Assembly: GCA_964355365.1 (NCBI GenBank)
Contig: CAYHEX010000084.1
Coordinates: 1 to 13,625 of the forward strand
DNA length: 13,625 nt
Reading direction: 5' to 3'
Source of the DNA: SCUN01 sp964355365
GTDB lineage: Bacteria > Acidobacteriota > Vicinamibacteria > Vicinamibacterales > SCN-69-37
Of the stretch, positions 5,078-12,080 are shown one piece after another. Positions within the stretch are counted from its first letter, which is position 1, and the number at the start of each line of letters is the position of its first letter. The notes under the pieces were generated by a model that did no database searches, was not told the origin of the DNA, and saw only the letters and a list, made by a program, of their open reading frames with translations. The position numbers were made by a program, and so were the translations under genes.

Positions 5078-6448
5078 ATGGTTCGCAAACTCGCTGTGCG
5101 CGTGCTGGCCGTGGCCGGCGCGCTTGTGCTCCTGTTGCCGCTGGCCGGCGCGGCCCCCGTCGATCAAACGGTGCGGCCTCCGAAGTTCGACTACACGATG
5201 ACCACGCTGCCGAATGGCCTGCAGGTCGTCTTCCTCGAAGACCACTCCACGCCGATCGTCCATCTGGCCGTGTGGTATCACGTCGGCTCGAAAAACGAGA
5301 AGGCCGGTCGCACCGGCTTCGCCCATCTCTTCGAGCACCTCATGTTCAAGGGGTCGAAGAACGTCGGGCCGGACGAGCACCCGTCGCGCATCACGGGCAT
5401 CGGCGGCCAGAGCAACGCGTTCACCGATGAGGACTCGACGGTGTTCTGGGAGACCGTGCCGTCGCAGTATCTGCCCATGGTGTTGTGGCTCGAAGCCGAC
5501 CGCATGGCGTCGCTCCAGATCGACGCGGCGAAGTTCGCCAACGAGCGCGAAGTCGTCAAGGAGGAGCGCCGCATGCGCTTCGACAATCAGCCGTTCGGCC
5601 GGTTGTCGGAGATCCTCAACGACAAGGCGTTCACGACGCATCCCTACAAGCACGAGACGATCGGCAGCATGGCGGACCTGCAGGCGGCCACCACGCAGGA
5701 TGTCATCGACTTCCATGACACCTACTACGTGCCGAACAACGCCACGGTGACGATCGTCGGTGACTTCGACACGAAGGACGCGCAGGCGATGGTGCAGCAG
5801 TATCTGGCGCGCGTGCCGAAGGGCAAGCCGGTGCCGCGCGACATTCCGAAGGAGCCGGAGCAGACGGCCGAGCGCGTGTTCAACCTGCAGGAGGACTGGC
5901 CGTTGCCGGCCGTGATCGTGGCGTACCACATCGCCGCCGATGGGACGCCCGATGCGTACCCGATGCATGTGCTCGACAAGATCCTTGGCGATGGCGACAG
6001 TTCGCGTCTGTATCGGTCTCTCGTCTACGAGAAGCGCATGGCGCTGGCGGCCTTTGGCGAAGCCAAGATCATCGAGCATCCCAACCTCTTCTTTGCCGTG
6101 GCGATCGTGCAGCCGGGCAACCGGCCCGCGGACGTGCAACGCGAGATGATTGCGCAGATCGAGAAGTTGAAGACCGAGCCGGTCACCGACGCCGAACTCA
6201 ATCGCGCGAAGCGTCAGTGGGCGCGCGACTACATCCTGGGCCGCGAGACGATCCAGCAGCGCGCGCTGCACCTGGCGCACGCCGTGGTGATCCACGACGA
6301 CATCACGAGCGCGGACGGCGAGTTCGACCTGTTTCAGGCCGTCACCGTGGCCGACGTGCAGCGTGTGGCGAAGACCTATTTCACCGCGGCCAACCGCACG
6401 GTGCTGACCATCCTGCCGAAAGCGGGACGCGCGGGAGGGGGACAGTGA
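5078..6448 (+). CDS. Exported M16 family zinc metallopeptidase, catalytic subunit
   Basis: A 456-residue insulinase/mitochondrial-processing-peptidase-like protein. The signal peptide MVRKLAVRVLAVAGALVLLL is followed by PLAGAA, placing the protein in the periplasm or at the outer membrane. TLPNGLQVVFLEDHSTPIVH opens the N-terminal M16 domain. The inverted zinc motif HLFEH (His83, Glu86, His87) is intact, and the third ligand is expected among the glutamates of NEREVVKEERRM (residues 155-166). The C-terminal M16 domain contains LPAVIVAYHIAADGTPDAY and the SSRLYRSLVYEKRMAL block. The length fits the M16B subfamily, whose clam-shell dimers degrade unfolded peptides. The stop codon overlaps the GTG of a second M16 gene lacking the zinc motif, so the two probably form a heterodimer, as reported for Sphingomonas Sph2681/Sph2682. 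The start at 5078 is chosen because it begins the signal peptide exactly. Confidence 0.93.
   Translation: MVRKLAVRVLAVAGALVLLLPLAGAAPVDQTVRPPKFDYTMTTLPNGLQVVFLEDHSTPIVHLAVWYHVGSKNEKAGRTGFAHLFEHLMFKGSKNVGPDEHPSRITGIGGQSNAFTDEDSTVFWETVPSQYLPMVLWLEADRMASLQIDAAKFANEREVVKEERRMRFDNQPFGRLSEILNDKAFTTHPYKHETIGSMADLQAATTQDVIDFHDTYYVPNNATVTIVGDFDTKDAQAMVQQYLARVPKGKPVPRDIPKEPEQTAERVFNLQEDWPLPAVIVAYHIAADGTPDAYPMHVLDKILGDGDSSRLYRSLVYEKRMALAAFGEAKIIEHPNLFFAVAIVQPGNRPADVQREMIAQIEKLKTEPVTDAELNRAKRQWARDYILGRETIQQRALHLAHAVVIHDDITSADGEFDLFQAVTVADVQRVAKTYFTAANRTVLTILPKAGRAGGGQ
6434..6438 (+). promoter_or_regulatory. Ribosome binding site fixing the start of the second M16 gene
   Basis: GGAGG, within the purine run 6433-6441, lies 6 bases before the GTG at 6445. 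It supports that GTG over the in-frame GTG codons that recur in the repeat-encoded signal peptide just downstream. It is the best Shine-Dalgarno in the rightward run and lies inside the preceding coding region. Confidence 0.7.
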
Positions 6449-8658
6449 CAGGGTTCGCGGGGTTCGGGAGGTTCGTGGGGTTCTGTTGCGTGGGGTTCGT
6501 GAGGTTCGCCTGGTGCGTGGGGTTCGTGGGGTTGTTCGCTGCCTCCGCGAGCGCGCAGACGATCGGCGCGGCGGGATGGCCGAGCGAACGGGCGCCGCGT
6601 CCGCTGGCCTCGCGGCCCGTGGCGTTTCCGCCGTATCAGCTCAAGACGTTGCCCAACGGGCTGCAGGTGCTGGCGATTCCGTGGCACGAGCAGCCGTCGG
6701 TGAGTGTGCGCCTCATCATCAAGGCCGGCGCGGCGCAGGATCCGGTCGACAAGCCTGGTGTGGCGAGCATGGTCTCCGCGTTGCTCAACCAGGGCACGAC
6801 CATGAAGTCCGCCGAGGGCATCGCCAATCTGGTCGAGTCGGCCGGTGGCGTGCTCGGCGTTGGCGCCGGCAATGAACTGAGTTTCGTCAACGCCGGTGTG
6901 ATCAAGGACCGGATCGACTCGGTGATGGGGCTGGCATCGGAAGTGGTGCAGCAGCCCGCGTTCGACCAGAAGGAAATCGATCGCCAGAAGCAACAGACGA
7001 TCTCCGGCATGCAGGTCAGCTACGACGATCCGGAGTTTGTTGCGGGCGTCGTGTTCGACCGGCTGATCTACGGGTTCCATCCGTACGGCCGGCCGCCTGG
7101 CGGCACGCTCGAGTCGCTGGCGAAGATCAACCGCAACGATCTCGTGGCCTTTCACCGCACATGGTTTGCGCCGAACAACTCGCTGCTGGCGATTGTCGGC
7201 GACATGTCTGCCGACGAGATGTTCGTGGCTGCAGAGAAAGCGTTTGGCAGCTGGCCGAAGCATGACGTGCCGGTGCAGACGCAGGCCGATCCGCCGCCGC
7301 CCACGTACCGCGTGGTCGTGGTCGACAAGCCGGGCGCCGTGCAAACCGAGATTCGCGCAGGCAACCTCACGCTGCCGCGCACGTCGCCGAAATGGCTGGA
7401 TCTGGAATTGCTGATTCGCGTGCTCGGCGGGGAGGGCGCGAACCGCCTGTTCGGTGTGTTGCGTTCCGACCGGGGCCTGACCTACGGCGCCTCGGCCGAT
7501 CTGCAGACGTTCAAGTTTTCCGGCGGCTTCGTCGCGTCGACCAACACCCGCACCGAGACCACCGGCGAGGCGCTGCGCATCGTGATCGATGAGATGTGGC
7601 GCCTGCAGCGCGAGAAGGTAGACCCGCGGGAACTCGGCGGCGTAAAGGACTACTTCCAGGGCAGCTTCCCCCTGACGATCGAGACGCCGAGCGCCATCGC
7701 ACTCCAGGTGCTGAACCAGCTCTTCTACGGTCTCGACCTCAAGTCGCTCGAACAACTGCGCGATCGTGTCGATGGCGTCACCGTCGAGGACCTGCAGGCC
7801 GCCGCGCGACAGTTCGTCAAGCCCGACCGACTCTCGATTGTGCTCGTTGGCGATGCGTCCAAGTTCGTCGGTCAGTTGAAATCGCAGGGCTTCAACAACT
7901 TCGAGTTGATCCCGATCGAGCAACTCGATCTGACCGCCCCGACGCTGCGCAAGAACGGCGCCGCGGATGCGCCCCGGCCCGAGGCGGCGTCCCAGGCGGC
8001 GGCGCTCGCGCTCGTGCAGAAGGTGGCGGCGGCCAAGGGCGGCGTGCCGGCCCTGCGGGCGTTGCAGACCATTGATGTTCAGGCCGACGTGACCATTTCC
8101 GGAAATGGCGCGCCCGTGAAGATGCAGACGCGCAATCTGGTCGCGTATCCCGACAGGTTCCGCGTTGAGGCCGAGATGCCCGGCGGCAGGATCGTGCAGG
8201 TGTACGCCGGTGCGCAGGCGTGGGTGGAGACGCCCGCCGGTCCGATGGACGCCGACGCGGCCGCGCGCGCCGATTACCAGTTGTCCGCGGCGCGCGACCT
8301 CGTGCCGCTGATTGTGAGCACCGTGGACGGCAAGACGGGCGTCACGCAGTTGCCCGATGAGACCGTCGACGGGCAGGCCGTGCACGTGTTGCAGTTCGCC
8401 TTGACGGCCGGTGGGCCCCTCGTGATGCTGGTGGATGCCAAGACGTTTGAGGTGCGCGGCCTGCGCTACCCCACGGAGCTGGCGCCGAATGCGCCGCAGG
8501 CCACCGAGACCTTCGGCGACTATCGTGACGTCTCCGGTATTCGGGTGGCGTTTCGCGCGCGCGTGGAGCGCGACGGCGTGACCATCGATCGCGTGATCAC
8601 CAGCGCCCGCATGAACGCGACGTTGCCGCCGGCCGCGTTCGTCCGAAAAGCGGCGTGA
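6445..8658 (+). CDS. Exported M16-like subunit without zinc motif, with extra C-terminal domain
   Basis: A 737-residue precursor from GTG at 6445. Residues 1-37 form a hydrophobic signal peptide ending ASA/Q, built from Gly-Phe-Val repeats. TLPNGLQVLAIPWHEQPSVS opens the N-terminal M16 domain (about 65-270), but where active members have HxxEH this one reads GVASMVSALLNQGT, so it cannot bind the catalytic zinc. The C-terminal M16 domain (about 285-500) keeps the Arg/Tyr substrate motif, LRSDRGLTYG (Arg340, Tyr347). This matches the non-catalytic partner of an M16 heterodimer, with the upstream gene as active subunit. From about residue 519 to the end is an additional beta-rich domain (VDVQAD-type strands, RNLVAYPDRFRVEAEMPGG, then TFGDYRDVSGIRVAFRA) resembling the LolA-like lipoprotein-carrier fold. 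That similarity is from pattern only. It overlaps both neighbours by GTGA. Confidence 0.88.
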   Translation: MTGFAGFGRFVGFCCVGFVRFAWCVGFVGLFAASASAQTIGAAGWPSERAPRPLASRPVAFPPYQLKTLPNGLQVLAIPWHEQPSVSVRLIIKAGAAQDPVDKPGVASMVSALLNQGTTMKSAEGIANLVESAGGVLGVGAGNELSFVNAGVIKDRIDSVMGLASEVVQQPAFDQKEIDRQKQQTISGMQVSYDDPEFVAGVVFDRLIYGFHPYGRPPGGTLESLAKINRNDLVAFHRTWFAPNNSLLAIVGDMSADEMFVAAEKAFGSWPKHDVPVQTQADPPPPTYRVVVVDKPGAVQTEIRAGNLTLPRTSPKWLDLELLIRVLGGEGANRLFGVLRSDRGLTYGASADLQTFKFSGGFVASTNTRTETTGEALRIVIDEMWRLQREKVDPRELGGVKDYFQGSFPLTIETPSAIALQVLNQLFYGLDLKSLEQLRDRVDGVTVEDLQAAARQFVKPDRLSIVLVGDASKFVGQLKSQGFNNFELIPIEQLDLTAPTLRKNGAADAPRPEAASQAAALALVQKVAAAKGGVPALRALQTIDVQADVTISGNGAPVKMQTRNLVAYPDRFRVEAEMPGGRIVQVYAGAQAWVETPAGPMDADAAARADYQLSAARDLVPLIVSTVDGKTGVTQLPDETVDGQAVHVLQFALTAGGPLVMLVDAKTFEVRGLRYPTELAPNAPQATETFGDYRDVSGIRVAFRARVERDGVTIDRVITSARMNATLPPAAFVRKAA
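6452..6538 (+). repeat. Degenerate 9-bp tandem repeat (GGTTCGTGG) encoding a signal peptide
   Basis: GGTTC-type units start at 6452, 6461, 6470 and 6479, then after a 15-bp step at 6494, 6503, 6512 (GGTGCG, degenerate), 6521 and 6530. The period is 9 bases and the consensus near GGTTCGTGG. Being three codons long, each unit adds Gly-Phe-Val or a variant (GFA, GFG, RFV, GFC, GFV, RFA), which makes up nearly the whole hydrophobic part of the signal peptide. Nothing comparable is seen elsewhere in the window. Confidence 0.85.
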
Positions 8659-9800
8659 CCATCAGCGGTCTGCGCGTACTCATCTCCTGCGGCGAAGCCT
8701 CGGGCGATCTCTACGCCGCCGCACTCGTCCGCGCGCTGCGCACCCGCGAACCGCATCTGGAGGTGACGGCGTTCGGCGGTCCGCGGCTGGCCGCCGAGGG
8801 CGCCACGCTGATCGGCACCTATGACGGTTTGACGGTGACCGGATTGACCGAAGCCCTGTTCGTGCTTCGCCAGTCGTTGGCGACGCTGAAGAACATCGAA
8901 ACGGCGGCGCGCGAGCACAGGCCGGACGTCTTCGTCGCGATTGATTTTCCCGACTTCAACTTCCGGCTCCTGCCGCGCATGCGCAAGCTCGGCATCCCGA
9001 TCGTCTATTACGTCAGCCCGCAGCTCTGGGCGTGGCGGCCCAAGCGCATTCAGACCATTCAGCGGTACGTGGACAAGATGCTCGTCATCTTTCCGTTCGA
9101 GCGCGAGATCTACGAGCGGGCCGGTGTTCCGGTGGAGTTCGTCGGGCATCCCATGATCGAACTCGCGCGCGCCGATCGCCCGCGAGACGAATTCCTGCGC
9201 GGCGCCGGACTGGATCCCGCGCGGCCGGTGGTCGCGTTACTGCCGGGCAGTCGTCCGAACGAGATTCGCCACGTGCTGCACACGGTGATCGAGTCGCTGC
9301 CGCTGATCCGCGCGGCCGTGCCCGGCGTGCAGTTTCTGCTCGCGCGCGCACCGGGGCTGGATGACGCGCTGTTTGCGGGGACGGATGTGCCTGCGGTGGT
9401 GGCGCAGTCGGACAACGTGCTCGAGGCGGCCGACGTCGCGATCGTGGCGTCCGGCACGGCGACGATTCAGACCGCACTGCACGACACGCCGATGGTGATC
9501 GTGTATCGCCTGTCCGCCCTGTCGTATGCGATCGCGCGACGCCTCGTGGGGCTCACCTCATTCGGGATGGTCAATCTCGTGGCCGGCAAGCCCATCGTCA
9601 CGGAACTGATCCAGGATGGCTTCACGCCGGCCGCGGTGGCCGCCGACGCGATTGCCCTCCTGACCTCGCCGGCGCGCGCCGAGGCGATGCGCCGCGACCT
9701 GCTCGACGTGCGCACCAAGCTGGGCGGCGCCGGCGCGACCGAGCGTGCGGCCGACGCGGTCCTCGCCACCGCCCGCGCCGGACAGAGGGCGATAGACTGA
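8655..9800 (+). CDS. lpxB: Lipid-A-disaccharide synthase (LpxB)
   Basis: A GT19 glycosyltransferase of 381 residues, normal family length. It joins 2,3-diacylglucosamine-1-phosphate to UDP-2,3-diacylglucosamine to form the lipid A disaccharide at the inner face of the cytoplasmic membrane. Visible signatures are SCGEASGD (11-18), AFGGPRLAAEG, DFPDFNFRLLP, YYVSPQLWAWRPKRIQ, FVGHPM, LLPGSRPNEI and VASGTATIQTALHDTPMVIV. In the last motif many homologues carry Glu where this one has Gln (SGTATIQ); the rest is well conserved. Start GTG at 8655 overlaps the stop of the second M16 gene (GTGA), with no good Shine-Dalgarno, so coupled translation is likely. Its partner lpxD lies upstream with the M16 pair between. 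The stop overlaps the next ATG (TGATG). Confidence 0.96.
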   Translation: MTISGLRVLISCGEASGDLYAAALVRALRTREPHLEVTAFGGPRLAAEGATLIGTYDGLTVTGLTEALFVLRQSLATLKNIETAAREHRPDVFVAIDFPDFNFRLLPRMRKLGIPIVYYVSPQLWAWRPKRIQTIQRYVDKMLVIFPFEREIYERAGVPVEFVGHPMIELARADRPRDEFLRGAGLDPARPVVALLPGSRPNEIRHVLHTVIESLPLIRAAVPGVQFLLARAPGLDDALFAGTDVPAVVAQSDNVLEAADVAIVASGTATIQTALHDTPMVIVYRLSALSYAIARRLVGLTSFGMVNLVAGKPIVTELIQDGFTPAAVAADAIALLTSPARAEAMRRDLLDVRTKLGGAGATERAADAVLATARAGQRAID

Positions 9801-10372
9801 TGCGCATGACCCGAGCGGTGCTCGCCTGGTGTGCGGTCGCGTTGGTCCTGACCGCGGCGCTCCACGCCACCGTGACGATTCCGACCGACCTGCCCGACGT
9901 GGTCTCCATGGCCACCCTCATCGTGCGCGGCCGGGTGGTCGACACACGAGCGTTTGCCGACATCGCCAACGGTCCGGTGATGACGGCCGTCACGGTCAGC
10001 GTGTCCGACGTGCTGAAGGGCCGCGCCGACCGGGTCGTCACCTTCCGTGTGCATGGCGGCGATCTGGGCCGCTACCGCCACGTCACGATCGGTGCACCGA
10101 CATTCGCGACCGATGACGATGTGTACGTGTTCCTGAAACGCGCGCCCGATGGTGTGCTCTGGCCCGTGGGCATGGGCGCGGGCGTGTACAAGATCAGCGC
10201 GGCGGGTCCGTCGCGGCGGCCCGTGGTGAATCCTCCGGTCGTCGCCGGCATCACGGCGACCGCGGGCGCCCCGGTCGTTCGCGGCGACGCGCGCCGTTCG
10301 CCGATGGCCGTTTCCGACTTTGCCGGCGTCGTGCGGCTGCTGATGGCCGCGCGCGCCGGAGCCGGCAAGTGA
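9800..10372 (+). CDS. Small secreted protein of unknown function, upstream of a matrixin
   Basis: A 190-residue protein with the signal peptide MRMTRAVLAWCAVALVLTAA ending LHA/T near residue 23. The mature part looks like a beta-sandwich: LIVRGRVVDTRAF, VMTAVTVSVSDVLKGRAD, then a glycine turn VHGGDLGRYRHVTIGAPTF and TDDDVYVFLKRAPDG, ending in a flexible Ala/Arg/Gly-rich tail. The arrangement (I/V-V-x-G-x-V, a strand ending in LKG, GG...GAP.F, then an FL strand) recurs in secreted proteins I have seen next to matrixin-type proteases, but I cannot give it a function. ATG at 9800 has AGAGGG 10 bases upstream and overlaps the lpxB stop; ATG at 9806 is an alternative and has TAGACT 7 bases before it. 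The 3' end overlaps the protease gene by GTGA, so the two are tightly coupled and may act together. Confidence 0.75.
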   Translation: MRMTRAVLAWCAVALVLTAALHATVTIPTDLPDVVSMATLIVRGRVVDTRAFADIANGPVMTAVTVSVSDVLKGRADRVVTFRVHGGDLGRYRHVTIGAPTFATDDDVYVFLKRAPDGVLWPVGMGAGVYKISAAGPSRRPVVNPPVVAGITATAGAPVVRGDARRSPMAVSDFAGVVRLLMAARAGAGK

Positions 10373-11385
10373 GTTCGCGCCCGCGCACGACGGCGGCGCT
10401 GGCTGTGCTGCTCGGCGGGCTGGCGCTTGCGGCGCCGGTCGCGCTGTCTGCCTATCTGTCGCTCGGCACCACGATAAGCGGTCGGTCGGTGACGATGCGA
10501 TGGGCGTCGATGCCGATCCGGTATTTCGTGACGAATCGCGCGGCGGATAACGTGACCGCCAACCAGCTCCAGACGGCGGCCACACAGTCGTTCGCCGCGT
10601 GGACCTCGGTGGCGACCGCCACCTCGTCGGCCACCTTCGTCGGCTTCACGAATGCGGATCCAGTGCGCGACGACGGCGCGACGGTGATCGGATTTCAGAG
10701 TCACAGCGAACTCGAGCGCACGCTCGGCGTCACGTCGTTCACGCTCGACCGCACGACGGGCGCGCTGGTCGAGGCCGACATTTTTCTGAACAGCTTCTTC
10801 GATTGGTCCACCGCGGCCGGCGGTGAGGCCAACCGGTTTGACGTCCAGTCGATCCTCACCCACGAGGTGGGGCACTTGCTGGGGCTCGGGCACTCGCTGC
10901 TGGGGGAAACCGAACTGCGGGCGGCGGGTGGGCGCCGCGTGCTCGGCAAGCGATCCGTCATGTTCCCGATCGCGTACGCCGTCGGCACCACGCTCGATCG
11001 CACGCTGCAGGACGACGACCGCGCGGGGCTCTCGGCGACGTATCCGACCGGCCAGTTCCTCCACGACAAAGGCAGCATTGCCGGTCGCGTCACGCTCGAC
11101 GGCGCGGGGATTTTCGGGGCACACGTGGTGGCGTTCAACACCAGGACGCAGGAAATGGTTGGCGGCTTCTCGCTGAACGCGGACGGCCAGTTTGCGATCG
11201 ACGGCCTGATGCCGGGCGTCTACGTGTTGCGCGCGGAACCGCTCGATGACGCGGACCTCACGAGCTTCTTCGACGCCGATGCGCATGTGGAACTAGGGTT
11301 CAGGACGTCGTTTCACTCGAAGTTGGTGACGGCGCCGGCGGGCGGCGCCGGCGCTCCCGTGGAGATCAAGGTGACGCGCAAGTGA
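10369..11385 (+). CDS. Secreted matrixin-like (M10) zinc metalloprotease with C-terminal beta domain
   Basis: A 338-residue metzincin. The signal peptide (1-28) ends ALSA before YLSLG. The catalytic domain runs to about residue 232 and starts with VTMRWASMPIRYFVTN, the usual opening strand of matrixins. The zinc site is HEVGHLLGLGH (His165, Glu166, His169, His175), with the Met-turn in SVMFPIA (Met198), so all catalytic elements are present. Residues 235 to about 320 resemble a carboxypeptidase-regulatory-like (Ig-like) domain: GSIAGRVTLDGAGIFGAHVV, then FAIDGLMPGVYVLRAEPLD. There is no pro-domain with a cysteine switch, as is usual for small bacterial matrixins. The product is secreted or periplasmic; its substrate is unknown. 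GTG at 10369 overlaps the previous stop and has GGAG 7 bases upstream. The next gene, an outer-membrane barrel candidate, starts inside the stop codon. Confidence 0.9.
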   Translation: MSSRPRTTAALAVLLGGLALAAPVALSAYLSLGTTISGRSVTMRWASMPIRYFVTNRAADNVTANQLQTAATQSFAAWTSVATATSSATFVGFTNADPVRDDGATVIGFQSHSELERTLGVTSFTLDRTTGALVEADIFLNSFFDWSTAAGGEANRFDVQSILTHEVGHLLGLGHSLLGETELRAAGGRRVLGKRSVMFPIAYAVGTTLDRTLQDDDRAGLSATYPTGQFLHDKGSIAGRVTLDGAGIFGAHVVAFNTRTQEMVGGFSLNADGQFAIDGLMPGVYVLRAEPLDDADLTSFFDADAHVELGFRTSFHSKLVTAPAGGAGAPVEIKVTRK

Positions 11386-12059
11386 GCGCGCGTGGTCGCA
11401 TCATCTCGGCTGCGGTCATGGTCGCCAGCGTGTGGTGCGCGGCGCCCGTGTCGGCGCAGGTGGCGCCGCTGCCACCTCGAGTCCTGCTCGATGTCGGCGG
11501 CACGGTGCTCGGTGGTGGGGCACTCGGTTCCACCGACGCGACGTACGTCACCGCCACGGGTGCGCCGTTCACGCTGTTCTCCACGTCGCAGTCGTGGTCG
11601 ACCGGCGTCGGCGCGACCGCGCACCTCCAGGTTCGGCTGAAGCCGCGCGTGGCGGTGGAGTTGAGCGGATCGTGGACGCGTCCCGACATCCGGTCAAAGA
11701 TCACCGGCGATTTCGAGGGCGCGGCCGACACGACGGCCACGTCCGCGGTGTCGCAGTTTCTGACGAGCGGCGGACTCGTGGTGTCGTTCAGGCCGCGCGG
11801 CAAGTGGACGCCGTTTGCGCGTGGCGCGGTCAGTTGGCTGCGCCATCTGTCGAACGACGAGACGCTCTATCAGGATGGACTGTCAGCGGACCTGGGCGGC
11901 GGTCTGCGGTACGCCTGGCGCGAGAAGCGCGGCCACGTCAGGCCGTACGGTGTGCGCGCCGACGTCTGGATCAATGTGCGCAGCGGCGGCCTGGAACTGG
12001 CGCACCAATCCCGGGTGATCGCTCCCGGATTCTCGGCAGCATTTATCTTCAAGCTCTAA
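11382..12059 (+). CDS. Predicted outer-membrane beta-barrel protein
   Basis: A 225-residue precursor of unassigned family. The signal peptide (about 1-25) ends PVSA/Q. The mature part consists of short alternating hydrophobic/polar strands separated by polar turns: WSTGVGATAHLQVRL, RVAVELSGSWTR, GGLVVSFRPR, TPFARGAVSWLRHLS, GLSADLGGGLRYAWREK, VRPYGVRADVWINVR, and a final strand APGFSAAFIFKL. This pattern, with about eight strands and an aromatic-rich last strand, is typical of small OmpA/OmpW-like barrels, although the very last residue is Leu rather than Phe or Trp. No enzymatic motif is visible. GTG at 11382 overlaps the protease stop (GTGA); it is the last gene of the overlapping run, and no terminator hairpin follows before acnA. 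Confidence 0.75.
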   Translation: MSARGRIISAAVMVASVWCAAPVSAQVAPLPPRVLLDVGGTVLGGGALGSTDATYVTATGAPFTLFSTSQSWSTGVGATAHLQVRLKPRVAVELSGSWTRPDIRSKITGDFEGAADTTATSAVSQFLTSGGLVVSFRPRGKWTPFARGAVSWLRHLSNDETLYQDGLSADLGGGLRYAWREKRGHVRPYGVRADVWINVRSGGLELAHQSRVIAPGFSAAFIFKL

Positions 12060-12080
12060 AAGAGACACAATAAGAGGGTT

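Noticed and set aside
3076..5088. Open frame of 670 codons on the minus strand opposite the hydrolase and lpxD genes
   Set aside because: Its Arg/His/Asp-rich translation is the usual shadow of GC-rich coding DNA; the plus strand carries two recognisable proteins with intact motifs over the same span.
6445..6560. Frameshift or assembly error as the reason for the odd N-terminus of the second M16 protein
   Set aside because: The frame is open from a well-placed Shine-Dalgarno and GTG through the repeat to a good signal-peptidase site and the M16 domain; the 9-bp period explains the composition.
6376..8385. Open frame of 669 codons on the minus strand opposite the second M16 gene
   Set aside because: Same shadow composition and no family motif; the plus-strand frame has clear M16 features.
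12001..12080. Terminator between the barrel gene and acnA
   Set aside because: The only stem-like sequence (around 12009-12030) is inside the coding region, bulged and without a T-tract.
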